DNA of 64,000 nt, taken from Heterobasidion occidentale (taxonomy: Eukaryota; Basidiomycota; Agaricomycetes; Russulales; Bondarzewiaceae). The stretch's first letter is position 1, and each line of letters begins with the position of its first letter. Made by a program: the position numbers and the translations under genes. The notes beneath the pieces were generated by a model. That model had not been told where the DNA came from and searched no databases. It saw nothing but the letters and a program-made list of their open reading frames with translations. Of the stretch, positions 22,422 through 34,562 are shown one piece after another. The stretch covers positions 2,852,001-2,916,000 of the forward strand of contig JBCAQO010000008.1 in NCBI GenBank assembly GCA_039111635.1, in the 5' to 3' direction.

Positions 22422-23815
22422 CTACTGTGGAGCGGCACCCCTATGGAAACTCTGAGCACTCAGTTCGTTTCCCTCATCATCCTCCACCCGCAGACCAGCC
22501 AACCTGGGAATCAACTCGGCCAGCATATTCGCACGCAAAGTGGTTGACGTGGACACTAAGGCCGGGTTCAAGAATCGCACGACCTGGAGAGGTGTGGCGA
22601 CGTGATCCTCTAACCAAGCTGTCGATACTCCGGTCCACCACATGGTGGGAGAAGAATGCCCAAGTGTGTGACAGAAGAGAAGATAGGACGGTCCTCTTCC
22701 CAATCGACGCCCTCCCACCCGCTCTTATGGTAAAGGTCAAATAGGAGGACAATGTGTCGCAGTTGAGGACAGAGTGATGTTATTTGCGAACATAATCCAG
22801 GAGCCATAGCTATGTTCGTCACAAGATACACAGTGGTGAGGCTAGAGCTTATCTTATCCAAGAAATCCAAAGAGCATCCGTCAAGATCGACACTATGGTA
22901 AAATAATGCCTGTCTAACGTTGGAAAATGAGGTCGAATGTTCGGAAGGAATGGTGCACTCGGTCTCTTGACTATGAGCCAAGGTAACGAAGTTCAAATTG
23001 GGAAGGGCTGGAAGATCGAGCGGGCATAGATCTTGTAGAGGGTCATCATGTTCGAGTATCATGGTGCGCAAGGCTGTGAATCGAGTGAGAAGAGACCCAA
23101 ACAATGAGCAGCCTGGGATTGTATCAATTTTCCAAACGAGCTTTCCTAACGTTGGACTGCAATTTGCGCCGACAGCGGTCCACAACATATTCGCCTTATG
23201 CTCTTGATCACCGTAATGATTGCCTTCTGAAACGGAAAGTATACGAAGATTTGAAAAAGATGCGACGAGCTTGGAAAGTTTCTGTGCTGTGCCACGGTCC
23301 TCGAGGTTGAGCGCACTCATATCCAGACGGCGAACATAGGATCCTGGTATGGGCACGTCTGCGAGACCTTCTCTCTGCTCGACATTGAAAACGCTACAAA
23401 GCGAGGTCAGATCGTTGGGATGCCAATCTGCATCGCAGCTTTCACGGATGACGACGACCTGGTATAGAAGCGGTAAAGCAAGAGCGTGCCACCGTCTGCA
23501 AGCGCGAACGAAGATGCTTTTTGTGTTGATAGACTTGAGAATGCTGTGGCGCTCCTGCTCTTTATACCGCCAGCCGATACCAAGATTGAAAGGCGCTCCT
23601 GGTTCAAATGGATCGTGGAAAACTGGATCTAGAACCCCAGGGACGTGTGTTGCCAACTCGAAGATGTGTCGCCAAATTTCGTTTGGGAGTAGAGGCGGGC
23701 TGTGAAGACATGGGCGTCGTTTCTGGTTATACTTCAAGATCAACCTCAAAGTCAGCACATACAAGCAAAGATGACAGCGTACAATTAAACGAACCAGATA
23801 GTCTAGCCACAACAA
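22422..23815 (-). CDS. F-box protein, C-terminal frame shift
   Basis: The F-box is PLLPNEIWRHIFELATHVPG near residue 40, the Skp1-binding motif of SCF ubiquitin ligases. The rest looks like irregular leucine-rich repeats (RRLDMSALNLEDRG, LRILSVSEGNH, LRTMILEHDDP), the expected substrate-binding part. The frame ends at 22610, but sensible sequence goes on in another frame (STAWLEDHVATPLQVVRFLN to HRGAAPQ, stop at 22422). One base missing in the G/C run at 22647-22649 explains this. No convincing ATG lies close before the F-box; the start at 23815 is the only in-frame one and an upstream exon is possible. Paralogues are very numerous in Agaricomycetes. Confidence 0.8.
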
Positions 23816-24170
23816 TCATCACCGGATTAATGGTGTCGCAGCGTGTTGCGCACCCCTTGATTTACGTGGAAACTCTTTCTGAACTGCTTTCGTAGATCGT
23901 GAAGGAGCACCTGACGGGACTGGCTGCTGGCTGCTGGCTGCTGGCAGCAAACTTTTGGGACACGGGACGTGGTCAGCGGACTTTGAAATACTTACTCGAG
24001 TACCAGGTTAGGGCTAAGTGTACCTCGCCCCTGTTCGCCTACTACCGTGGGCCGCCTGGGTCAGTCAATGCAGGTCAAGTATCATTGCGCTCTCCTCACT
24101 AGTGCTCGTTCAGGATGCCTGTATATCGACGGATACTCCCGAAAGGTCTATAAATCGCCAACTGAAGCCT

Positions 24171-25330
24171 GATCGTGTGAATGGACCAGACACTAGTTCA
24201 CAGCGTTTCTCTCCCCGTGGACTCATCCAAATTCCATTGTACGCTGTCGCTGTCACAGATCCGGATGAAGAGGTAGGCCATGTGTTACGGCACATCTATG
24301 CTTCGGTCTCACGACTCGTGACAGATCTTCCTGCTGTATACTCGTCTTGCTTCTGTGAAGCCGGCGGATGGCAGTTCCACAGAACCGTTTCGAGGACTCG
24401 GATATGTCGACTCCAAGACAGACACCCTGTCCGTGAGGCTGGAGATTTCCCCTCCGCTCTTAGATGTCGCTGCTAGCCCCGCCGCCAAAAAGAGCGGCAA
24501 TGGCAGAAGTACCAAGGCAAGAGGCAAGCCGAAGAAAGTTGAGCCCAAAGTCTTGGAAATCGAGCTCTTCCAGGACGGAACCGCTCTCAGGAGTCGTAAA
24601 GGGGATACTGGAAGCGTACTATGGAGAGCTAGGTGAGTCACGGTGAACTGTGATTCGTCGGACATCGTTTTGAATTGTATCGTCAGCATCGAGTTTGCGC
24701 AGTTATTCCTCCTCCAATATCACTTCCCCGACTCTTGCACTCTATTCAATTCCGAATCAATAATGAAAGCGCATATCATCGAGCTCGGGTAATCATCATC
24801 AGCGTTCCTCGATATATGCGCTGAGACATGCATAACTCAGTGCAGGAACGGGCCTTCTCAGTGTCGTCTAGGCCCCTAGTCCGACGATATACCGCTACCG
24901 ATCTTCCGGATCTCACCCCTCTAATCCGCAAAAATATTTCCCACATACCTGCCAAGTCCAGCTCATCTCTAACACCACATACGATCGAAGCTGAAGCGCT
25001 CGACTGGACGCTCCCGGCCGATCGCCAGCTCTCGTCTTCCGTTCTATCAGATCCTCCAGATCTCATTCTCGTGGTCGACTGCATATACCACCCTTCCCTC
25101 GTTGCCCGCTGATAGACACCATGACTTCGCTCACTGTGCCGAACTATACATCCGTCATCGTGGTAGCAGAGCTGCGCGCAGAAGATGTCATGACAGAGTT
25201 CATCGAGGGTTGGGTGAGCAGGGACGGATGGAGAGTGTGGAATGTTGGCGGAGAGCAGACAGATGGCATCATGGGCCCAAGGTACGGAATTTGGATTGGC
25301 TGGAGAGAAAATCATTCATTTGAGGAGTAA
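24171..25330 (+). CDS. METTL21D/RKM5-like lysine methyltransferase, frame breaks at C-runs
   Basis: Protein-lysine methyltransferase of the VCP-KMT/RKM5 type. Exons that join in phase: one ending at 24272 (TDPDEE), 24325-24632 (IFLLYTRLASVKPADGSSTE, then GYVDSKTDTLSV), 24687-24788 (SIEFAQLFLLQYHF to IIELG), and 24841-25330. SAM motif I is split by the intron: ELG joins AGTGLLSVV. Later motifs are PDLILVVDCIYHPSLV (motif post-I, D-x-x-Y-H) and VIVVAELRAEDVM, with IWIGWREN near the end. The last exon needs two bases restored at or near the C-run 24873-24876 and one at 25105-25107. The start exon is not resolved, so the left coordinate is approximate. Confidence 0.78.
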
Positions 25331-25358
25331 GAGGAGTAACTACTCTAGAATTTCGCTT

Positions 25359-26991
25359 CTATGCGAACACGAAGATTTTCTTTTTCGTCACCATGTGTCT
25401 CATGGCTGTGATCAGCACCACACTCAGCACAGAGAGAGAACCCGCGAAATAGATCGCAGGTCGAAAGGCGGTGCGTCCAGCACTGGACCCTCCGTACGCG
25501 TCGAGTAACCATCCTGCGACAGGAGAGCCCTTGAAAATCGTAAGGGTGATCAGCAGGTGATAATGTTCCCCAGACCAGTGAAAAAACGCACGAGGAGGTA
25601 CCCGAACGCCCAACCCGTCACCACCATGGCCAACGCGCTCGCAACACGCGAAGACCCGTATATGTGCCCGACGACACTCGGCATCGTCGAGAAAAAGCCG
25701 CCGTTCCCGATCCCGTTCAACACGATGAACACCACTAGCGGCGCGAGGCTTGCGGACACGGGCCATATAGCTAGCATGCTGACCGCGGCGAGGAGCAGAG
25801 TGAGCGCGAGCGCAGAGATCGGACCAACTCGATCGCCTAGTGCGCCGAAGCCGACTCGACCGACGGCTGATGAGAGGTTGAACAACGCGAGAAGCGCGGA
25901 TGCCGTGAAGGCGGACGCGCCGAGGGAGTTCGCGTACAATGGTATGAAGAAAGCGGGGACAAGGATCGGGAACGTAGCGAGGCCCGAGCCAAGGAAGAGG
26001 AGTATAAACTTTGGGTCGAGGAAAAGCCTCCTGTGATCGAGCGGTACAGACTGGTCAATAGGAGAATTCATGAACGCGTCATGATACTGACCATTCTACA
26101 GTCGCTGGTGCACGACGCGCGTTCCTTGAGTAGCATGGCAGCGGGCATTGTCATCGTCAGAGTGATGAGCCCTAGAATGCGGAACGTCCATGGGATGCCT
26201 ACGCGGTCGATCAGCGAACTGATCGATAGGGACCACACCCCTCCGCCAATGCCTCCACCGGCGAAAACAAAGCCGTTGGCCAGCCCGCGACGTCGCTTGA
26301 AATACTGCGCAGGAAGTGAACCACATGTCTGTTCAAGATATAGAATATTGAGATCGGACACGATGCGAAAGCTTAGCGGATGATAGTAAGGTTATACATA
26401 CCATGAAGCACAGGCTTGTTCCGAAGCCTACAATGACGCCATTCGTCACAAAGAGCCCAGCGATGCTATATGAAGCCCATCCGTTCAAGATCTGCCCAAA
26501 TCCAAGAGAAAAGCACCCAAGCAGTGCAGAGTTGCGCGTCCCGAGCCGACGAATGATGCGCGCATTCACGAGTGCGGCGAAAGAAACGAAGGCGACGGCG
26601 GTAGAGCCGATGAACGAGAGCGTAGAGTCTTTCGCCAGGTGGGATGCGCTCAAACGTGCTTGGACGATTCCCCACGAGTATGTCAACCCGATGTGGAAGA
26701 AACTAGGGACCGTCAAATGGAGGGCTGATTCCAACAAGTTCAAAGAAATGTAGAAGGAACGTACGATATGAGGCTGCATGCAGCGACGATCACCCATCCA
26801 TAGCCTCCGTCCGGCATATCGTCAATCGTCGCTTGTATATTTATGGCCTGCGCGCCATTTCCATGACTATTTGCAGCCTCCACGATGATATTGGCGACGT
26901 GATTTTCAGAGTTGCGAGATGTTGCCTTTGGATTGTGATGGAGAATATCCAGCTGCATGGTGTCTTCTACACCTGCTATGGGGGGCACCAT
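25359..26991 (-). CDS. MFS transporter, monocarboxylate (MCT/SLC16-like) type
   Basis: Proton-linked plasma-membrane carrier of the fungal MCH/MCT group. Exons 26991-26765, 26702-26402, 26304-26092, 26050-25592 and 25529-25359 join in phase to 456 residues, normal for the family. The cytosolic N-tail is followed by the MCT signature DGGYGWVIVAAC starting TM1. Then come the TM1-2 loop (FFHIGLTYSWGIVQ), YFKRRRGLANGFVFAGGGIG in TM4-5 (the R-G-x-A-x-G motif), a central loop (KERASCTSDCRM) and six further membrane segments from FILLFLGSGLATFPILVPAF to SVLSVVLITAM. No gaps or stops. The substrate cannot be read from sequence. Confidence 0.93.
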
Positions 26992-27261
26992 GGCACTGCG
27001 GGCAATGCTGTCGCTTGTTGCTGCTACAATAGCGCTGAACGATCATGATTCGAGTTCACTTCTGAGTTCTCCGGAACCGACGTGAGAACATGAGTCAGAA
27101 CACGAAAACAACCTTACAAGGTGCAGACCTATGATCTCCTGTGATCCAGCTGAGATCGCTGTATACGCATCTATGACTGACTGTAAGATAATGGATCGTA
27201 ACATCGTTTCATGAAAATGGAGTTGGCCGGGACGGGATCTGACACTGATCTAATGGTCACG

Positions 27262-27485
27262 CTCAGTAAAAACGGAAATTCAATTGAACGTCATGCCCAG
27301 TCAAAAAATTGGTATTTTGTCATGTATCCGTCATGAAAGCAGTGCAGAAGTCGTGTGAAAGTCGTGTCCAATTTTTGCAGTTTATGACTTGTGCATGACT
27401 TTTTGCGCCACTTTCTTGACGGATACATGACAAAATACCATTTTTGACTGAGCTTGACAATCACTTGAATTCCGTTTTTACTGAG
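27262..27485. mobile_element. MITE, 224 bp, with perfect 7-bp target duplication
   Basis: Flanked by GGTCACG at 27255-27261 and 27486-27492. The terminal inverted repeats are about 80 bp each, starting CTCAGTAAAAACGGAA on both strands and including GGTATTTTGTCATGTATCC. The whole element is nearly one long hairpin with a short centre. It has no ORF. The superfamily is unclear, and TSD length alone does not decide it. It sits between the MFS gene and DUF2235-WD40 copy A. Confidence 0.92.
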
Positions 27486-27950
27486 GGTCACGGGTTGTGC
27501 AGATAGGTGCAGATGCGCGGGGGAGTCACGTCGATGTCACATTTCCTCCCTCTCATCAGCAACAACGCCCAACCCAGTGTGCAATCAATCACTCAGAGGT
27601 TCAGCGGAAGGGTTTGAACACTCAACTGAAAGAGCGGTATCGCTTCCAAAGCGCCTACAGAACAACCCGTTGTGTTTCCACCGGCATCGTACGACAGTTC
27701 TCTGAGACTAACAACCCCCAATCCATCCAATGCAATCCCACGTTTTATCACTTTTGCTGATGGCGATTAAGCGAAGTCCAAGCGACTTATCTCTGGATTC
27801 CAGGTTGAAGTTCCGAAAGGCCATGTGGGTGTGCACTTCCTCACCGGCGTCAACCACTGTCGTTATTTTTCTCTCACAACAAGGACAATTTGCGAATCAC
27901 TTGTGCACTATATACATCCTACACACTGCTCCCCAGTCTAGTGACGCTTT

Positions 27951-30900
27951 ATGGATCCGCCTGTTTCCTCACCGCATATGTGAGTCTTTGGTTATCGTTG
28001 CCCCTGCTGTCAATAGGTCTCGATGATTGTCATGACCAGGGAAACCGAACTTGAACGCGAACCACCTCGCATTGACGAAATTCCGCGCACGAAACAAATC
28101 GCTTCGGAGGACAAGCTGACGTCTTGCAAATGTAAGAGTACAGGCAGAAACCTCGTCGTCTGCATTGGCGATATCTCGAATCAATTCAGCGAAAAGGTGC
28201 CCTTCTCTCGGCGTCATTCGCACTCAACATTGCTAAGGTATGATATCCTCTTTGAGAATACCAATGTGGTCAGATTATATAGACATCTCGCCAAGGACGA
28301 CAAACAGCCCATGTTCTACAACAGTGGGGTAGGGACGTATGCTAGGTCGTCATGGACGTCATTCAACTGTTGGAAGAAGGTTTTGGCCAACAAGACTGAT
28401 CTCGTCATCGCTTGGTGAATGGGTAGCGTTATTCTTTTCATCCAGTCCCTGATCTCTCGCGCTCCAAGGAATTCTCAACAACTTGTTATTGGCGCGTATC
28501 GCTGGCTCTCAGAAAATTATCTTCCAGGCGACCGGATTTTTTTGTTCGGTCAATATCAATTCATTCAACTACGGTTGTATGCTTACAGCGTATTTTCAGG
28601 CTTTTCCAGAGGAGCCTACCAAGTTCGTGTCTTGTCAGCTATGATCGCAACGGTCAGCATCTCTTGCATATGTTTATTGCGCTACTTTAGCTGACTGCTC
28701 TTGATGCTCAAGGCTGGACTCATCGATAAAGGCAACGAGGATCAGATCGCTCTGTGAGTGCTAGTAGATATGTATCCGTAGCCACCAGACCCTGATTCGA
28801 GCTACAGCGCCTTCGAGCTGTACGCTGACAGGAAAACCAAGCCGACAACCTTGAATAATTTCAAGATTAGATTTTCTAGACCGGACGTCAGGGTTCATTT
28901 CGTCGGTGCTTGGTACGTGCTTGACTCTCCTTCGGCCATGTGCTGCTTCCTCAAAGTATGACGTTATGTCTTTCAAGGGACACAGTGTCGTCCGGAGGGA
29001 TTTTACGAAACAAATGCCTGCCAAAAACTACGGATGGAATGCAATATGTCTGTTTTTTCCGTCATGCTCTTGCGCTCGACGAGCGTCGTGTCACAGCCAC
29101 TCTCACACCACACACGAAGGAGGTCTGGTTCTCCGGGACACATTATGACATGTAAGTTTTCCTGAATTCTCTCCTTTGACAGTATAGCTTATGAGCTTTT
29201 TGCATGATCAGAGGGGGAGGCACCCATAAGAATCCCAATATGGACCAAGGACAACCGTCGTTACGATGGATGTCTCGTGAAGCACAATCTGCTGGCCTTC
29301 GTTTCGAGGGGAGGGAAGCAATTTTGGAATGGGAGACGTTGGGATCAATCCACGAATCGCTGACTCTGTCGTGGCTTCCTTTTGAAGTTTTGCCCATCAA
29401 GCGACTATCATACACCCGAGATGGCACAACTTTCTCGTATGTTCTCTTCATGTCGACCGACCGTTCATAGACTTAGATAACCTGCAGACCCCACTTCGGC
29501 AAAGGTCGCCAGATACATGACGGCCAATGGATCCATGCCTCTGTCTTATTCTCTGCTGAACAACGACCGCCACGAGCACGACTCCCTGGAAATTTAAAGT
29601 AGATCGATGAGGCAGAGTCTCAAGACACCTTCAGTTTCGATCGTATAGAGTAATTGGTCAAAACATATTCCGATATCACACAAGCAATCGTTCGTGATTT
29701 CAAGGGGTTAACTGCAGACCCACGTCCTGTTGCAAGGCATCTAGCGAAGGTTATGGCTCGTGGTATGTTCTCAGGTACATGCACTTTTCAAGACCCTCAT
29801 CAGGCCATCTCGTTTCGTATCATAGCAGAAGGATTCAATGCACTGCGCGAGACACCTGATGCAGTTGAAGCTTTGTCGTTGGCCTTTCACAATCTTGGCT
29901 ATGGAGACACCGGATCGGCACGAGATGTGGTTCTAGATGCATTACGAAAGATGGATGAGATCGACGAGGGGACTCAAATGCCTCGGATGAAAACATCAGC
30001 GGGAATCACCTCCATCGCAGCTTCCCCCGACGGCCACCTTGTCGCCTCCGGCTCTTTGAATCATGTTGTTCGTATCTATTCCGCAGAGACCGGCCAAGTG
30101 GTTGGGGAACCTTTGAAAGGACACGTAGGCCCGGTCTCCTCTGTAGCATTTTCGCACGACGGAAAGCGGCTCGCATCCGGTTCTTGGGACGAAACGATTC
30201 AGGTCTGGGATGTGGAAGATCTTGCTGAAGTTTAACTCAAGAAAGTGCTCTCGGGACACATAGATGCTATCACTTCCATCGCATTCTCATCAACTATGGA
30301 TCGTCTTGTGTCTAGTTCGTGGGATAAGACCGTGCGAGTGTGGGACATGGCGGATACAAGAGAAACCGACTCGAAGGTATTGAAAGGGCACACTGACTCT
30401 GTTAGCACTGTTGCTATTTCGTCAGACGGGACGCGTATTGTCTCAGGATCTCGAGATAGAACAATTCGAATTTGGGATGCAAGCACTGGCGATTCAATCG
30501 AGATTGTAGGAAAGCACACAGGCCCCATCACTTCGGTCGTGTTCTCTCCTAGTGGAGAACTGATCGCCTCGGGTTCTGGGGATGAGACTATCCGAGTCTG
30601 GAACTCAGCCACAGGCCGAGAGTTCGTGATATGTTTTGTCGGCCACACCAGCTCTATCACTTCGATTGCATTCTCACCAGACGGAAAACGCATCGTTTCG
30701 GGCTCTCTGGATCAGACCATCAAAATCTGGGAGGTAGATTCCAGCAAGGCTATCGGTGCTCTGTTTACAGGACACACTGGCTCAGTCACCTCGGTCGTAT
30801 TCTCGTCAGACGGGAAATACATCATATCTGGTAGTTTGGATGGGAGCATCAAATTGTGGTGTGCCTTTCCACTTGAGCAGCATGATGAGCTGGTTCGCTC

Positions 30901-31867
30901 CGTCGCATACTCGCCAGACGGGCAGTGTGTCGTTGCGGGTTCTTGGAGATGCACGATTGGAGTGTGGAATGCGGAGACTGGGGAAACCATCGTGGAGCCA
31001 TTTCGAGGGTATGCAGGCGACATCAACTGCGTCGCATATTCACCAGACGGCAAGCGCGTCGTTTCGGGTTTAGGGGACAGAACGATCCGAGTATGGAACA
31101 CGGAGACTGGTGAAGCCATCGGGGAGCTCTTCCGAGGGCACGAAAGAACTGTCTTTTCCGTCGCGTATTCGCCAGACGGGAAGCGCGTCGTTTCGGGTTC
31201 AGGGGATAATACGATCCGAGTATGGAACACGGAGACTGGTGAGGCCACCGGGGAGCCATTCCGAGGGCACGAAATGTCTGTCCTGTCCGTCGCATATTCG
31301 CCAGATGGGAAGCGCGTTGTTTCGAGCTCGGGGGATGGCATGATCCGATTGTGGAACGCGGAGACTGGGGGAGCCATCAGGGAGCTATTTCAAGGGCACG
31401 AAGGATTCGTCTGGTCTGTCGCATATTCGCCAGATGGGAAGCGCATCGTTTCGGGCTCACATCGTGGCGCGATCCGAGTATGGAACGCGGAGACTGGGGG
31501 AGCTATTGGGGAGCCATTCCGAGGGCACACCAAGCCGGTTCGCTCCGTTGCATACACGCCAGACGGGAAGGGCATCGTTTCGGGCTCAGAGGATGGCACA
31601 ATCCGAGTTTGGGACGTGGAGACTGGGGAAGCTATCGGGAAGCCATTGGAAACTCACCATTTGTTGATTCTCTCCGTTGCTATTTTGTGCGATGGAAAAC
31701 ACGTCGTGTCGGGCGGCAGTGCATGGGAAAACAGTACAGGATATGTTGACATATGGGATCTTGAAGAGGGTGATGGCCGTCAGCCCTCCTCTGTTGCATT
31801 GCGACCTCATGTCTTCCCGCCTGTATGGTCCGTTGACACTAGATCATCCGACAATGGATCTGTTTGA
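27951..31867 (+). pseudogene. DUF2235-WD40 protein, copy A (three in-frame stops)
   Basis: Predicted alpha/beta-hydrolase (DUF2235, related to Tle1-type phospholipases) fused to 14 WD40 repeats. Exons: 27951-27979, 28040-28196, 28257-28414, 28469-28548, 28600-28652, 28713-28753, 28808-28912, 28978-29151, 29212-29436, 29488-31867. Together they make 1134 codons with no frameshift. In-frame stops are TAG 29600-29602, TAA 29651-29653 and TAA 30233-30235. The nucleophile elbow [10 protein letters not shown] is kept. The family DGTSN motif reads GDISN here, and GTHSDIGGG reads GTHYDIGGG. WD40 repeats 1-7 are diverged; 8-13 (30902-31650) are 129-bp near-repeats. A TATATA lies 37 bp before the ATG. 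The stops fit CAG/CAA to TAG/TAA changes. It is most likely a recent pseudogene of the copy B type. Confidence 0.88.
30880..31655 (+). repeat. WD40 repeat array of copy A, six 129-bp units
   Basis: The core GTCGCATATTCGCCAGACGG recurs at exact 129-bp spacing (30902, 31031, 31160, ...). Each unit encodes 43 residues with consensus [15 protein letters not shown] then [10 protein letters not shown] and GEPFRGHE. Units differ mainly in the residues between HE and SVAYSP and between SGS and TIRVW. Confidence 0.9.
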
Positions 31868-33004
31868 TATATAACCTCACGTCGTACACTACGTGGTATC
31901 TGTCGTACTTGGTTCATGCTCGTTTACCCAAAGCTTCGAAATCGTTCCTTATGCTGCTACATTGTTGCATATGTGTACGTTACACGTTGATTTTTTGAAC
32001 CCCTTCATTTATGGAGAATAGCGGTCATCGAGCCCTCGCACTGAGCTTGCGTCCGTATCGCACCCGCCGCTTGGTAGCCAAGCGCTTCACCTGGTGCATC
32101 AACGCAAGCCAGCCGAGGGTCCCATCGAGAATTACTCCACTGACGTGCACTTGCCGACTACACGAGGATCTGTCCACCCTGCACACCAGCCACGGGAAGA
32201 TTTCAAATCAGATACTCGCGCAGTCAACACGAATCGCCGCCCGATCCGTCTCTTCCAAAATGGGAGCCTTCACAGAGACGACCGCCGAGGCGGGGCGGTT
32301 AAAGATCACTCGGACGTGTCCTTCAATGGTGTTTCGCATCACAGCTTGCTTCGCGATCTGATATTCCGCTCAAGGCTGACCAGACTGTATAGCCATCCCA
32401 TATCATGAGTATTCTATGGCTGTGTGCACCGAGAGCGCCCTACGTCGTGGACAAAGGGACTGTAGACATGTAGTTGATAGGATGTACACTGATCGTCTTC
32501 AGCACGGCATAGCGGATTCCGGACGAACCTGTTGATTGCGACAAGATCTACCCCGGGTATAGATGAATGAGAAAACGGAAAGACCCGCCTTGGACTGCGA
32601 GCGTTTGGATTTGTTGGAAAGCGGGAAGGCACGTCAGTGACGAAGTTGTGAGCAGACGAGCTCAGGATGGCGGCTTACAGGGAAGGACTCCAGTGAGCAT
32701 CGACCTGAACAGTCCGAAGCACGATGTACTTTACCCAGACATCATCAGACAAAACAAAGGCGCATATAGCCTGACGCGGGAATCATCGTGCACATGTCCA
32801 CCAGATGTTGATCGAGTGCAGCCCGAGCGTTGGGCCGCCACCGTTGAGCCTGCTGCACGGCATCAGGAAGCCGGGGCAGTCAATGTTGTTGAAATTGTCG
32901 TACATCACGTCTCTAGTGCGTGCGAATGAGCCGTAGCGAAAGAGCTTCATAATGATCGTCGACGATTGTGTCGAGAAGAAGGGTTCTGGATGAGTTTTTC
33001 GGGG
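31868..33004. other. Intergenic after copy A
   Basis: 3' flank of copy A and about 900 bp with short frames on both strands (for example 32567-32929) but no motif or splice pattern that supports a gene. Confidence 0.4.
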
Positions 33005-33690
33005 GTTGCGGTGGGTAGCAGACGAGGGTGATGTCATTCCCGCGAGCATGGGAGCGAGAGGTGGTGACGCAGAGAGTGATCGGCCTAGAGACGGAGCGCG
33101 CCGGGGCCGTGAGCGAGGGGCACATATCTACGAGAGCGTGGTGAGGGAATCGACGATGGCGGGCACCGGCGCAGGATCGGGTGTCGCCTCATCTAGCGTC
33201 GCGTTCGGAGAACACCCGGACAGTGCGGGCCATGGACCGGACGAGATCGAGGAAGCAGAGCGCGCCAGGGGCACATCGGGGAAGACGAGAGACCTGTTCT
33301 GGACCTTGGGGGATCTGCACGACGGTCCCATTCTGGCCAAAGTTGTCAATACACCCAAAACGGACGACACAGTGCTGCGGGCAGCTTCGAATGCATCCAT
33401 CCTACGACCGCCTTCGGCCCCGAGCCAGGACCACCATGGGTGTCGGTCTTGGCATGGGCAGGGAACGCGTAGTGCGGCAGGAGGTTTCCCTGGGGCTCTG
33501 AGCACGTCGGTGATCAGTGCGTCAGAGGAAGGAGGAACTCAGGAAGACAGGGAAGTGACGTGATGTCACTCCCTCACGCCCCGACTTCGACGAGCACGAC
33601 GATGGCCGCGCTGATCGTGACTAGCACACGCAACACCAAGCCGGACGCGTCCACCTGCGCTTACGCACGCACATGCAACGATCACCATCG
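33005..33690. repeat. Duplicated block, copy 1 (partner at 60805-61510)
   Basis: This block is similar to 60805-61510 in the same orientation. The best part is CGACGATGGCGGGCACCGGC and the following 14 bases, identical at 33152 and 60957. Elsewhere similarity is broken by substitutions and small indels. GTCATTCCCGCGAGCATGGG versus GCATTCCCGGGAGCATGGG marks the left side; CTTCGACGAGCA and ACACGCAAC mark the right side. There are no terminal repeats, so this is a segmental or gene duplication rather than an evident transposon. Confidence 0.8.
33128..33505 (-). CDS. Hypothetical ORF inside the duplicated block
   Basis: 125 codons, starting MLRAPGKPPAALRVPCP and ending ATPDPAPVPAIVDSLTTLS. The partner copy has the same start (MLRAPG), SSISSGP and TPDPAPVPAIV, so this frame may have been coding in the ancestor. 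It is Pro/Ser-rich and no family is recognised. Conservation could instead reflect nucleotide-level similarity only. Confidence 0.3.
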   Translation of the reverse strand: MLRAPGKPPAALRVPCPCQDRHPWWSWLGAEGGRRMDAFEAARSTVSSVLGVLTTLARMGPSCRSPKVQNRSLVFPDVPLARSASSISSGPWPALSGCSPNATLDEATPDPAPVPAIVDSLTTLS

Positions 33691-34562
33691 AAAGCGCGGG
33701 GCGATGCAGCTGAAGGCATCGCGTCCATAGTGCGTTTCGCTCCTTTCCAACTTACTCAACTGTTCATACGTTCTTTCCTGATCCCATTACGCAGAAAAGA
33801 GTTGACACATCCTTATCGTCTCCTTCCCTCAGAATTTCTCCGTCGCGCCTAATGCTCTAAGTGCCCCGTGACTCTCAGGAGGTGGGGATGGTCCACCCGT
33901 GCTCCGAACAGCGCCCCGCGCGCGTGTCTCCTCTTTTCACATAAACGCCGTCGTCTCGTTGCGCGCGATTGCGTAGGATGTTACCGTGAGACTCAGCGAG
34001 GCGACTCTGTCAGGCGCAGCACACCTGTACATCCACTTCCTCCCGTCGCCGCGCCTTTCTTCACACGAGCGCTTTCCTCCTGATCGCTGCTTGTCACTTC
34101 TCCACGAGTGCGGCTCTGTAACTTGGTCTTGCCTTGGGCGGGCTTGTTGGGCGGTCGGCGCGTGGAGGGGAGGCCCGGGATGCATTTAGGGAGGGGTGAG
34201 GCAGTCGATTTGGTGAGTTGTGGGCTTTTCATCCTTGTCTCTCAGTTAAGATCTGATAGTGTACAGTACGCACATCTAGGAAATCTGATTGTCTCAAGCA
34301 ACTGTGTCCCCACGGTCAATTTCGAGTCCTTGCGAGGCCCATCTCTAGTAAATCGACGCACTCCTTTCTGCTGCTTGCAGCTCACTGTTTGTGCACGATA
34401 CTCCGCTTGACGTGGCACTTGCCTTGCCTCGGACTCTAGCGCGCGCACATACAACCCTCGGCAACCAGACCTTCTTATTACTATTACGACCCCCACTAGA
34501 GCATCTCCTGCGAACAGTGTATCTTCGCGTTCTGTGAAATTTGCACTATCGTCCAGGCGCTC

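Noticed and set aside
29600..30235. Reassigned stop codons (TAA/TAG read as Gln) in copy A
   Set aside because: All other genes in the window use TAA and TAG as ordinary terminators (for example the carrier gene at 25359 and the methyltransferase at 25328), so local nonsense mutation is simpler.
30712..31377. Long minus-strand frames inside the WD40 arrays (also 38487-39281 and 39584-40183)
   Set aside because: The repeats keep the antisense frame open by periodicity; the sense strand has clear WD40 motifs.
27951..31867. Bacterial type VI effector acquired by transfer
   Set aside because: Ten spliced exons, fungal intron signals and fusion to WD40 repeats show a long fungal history; kinship to Tle1 is at domain level only.
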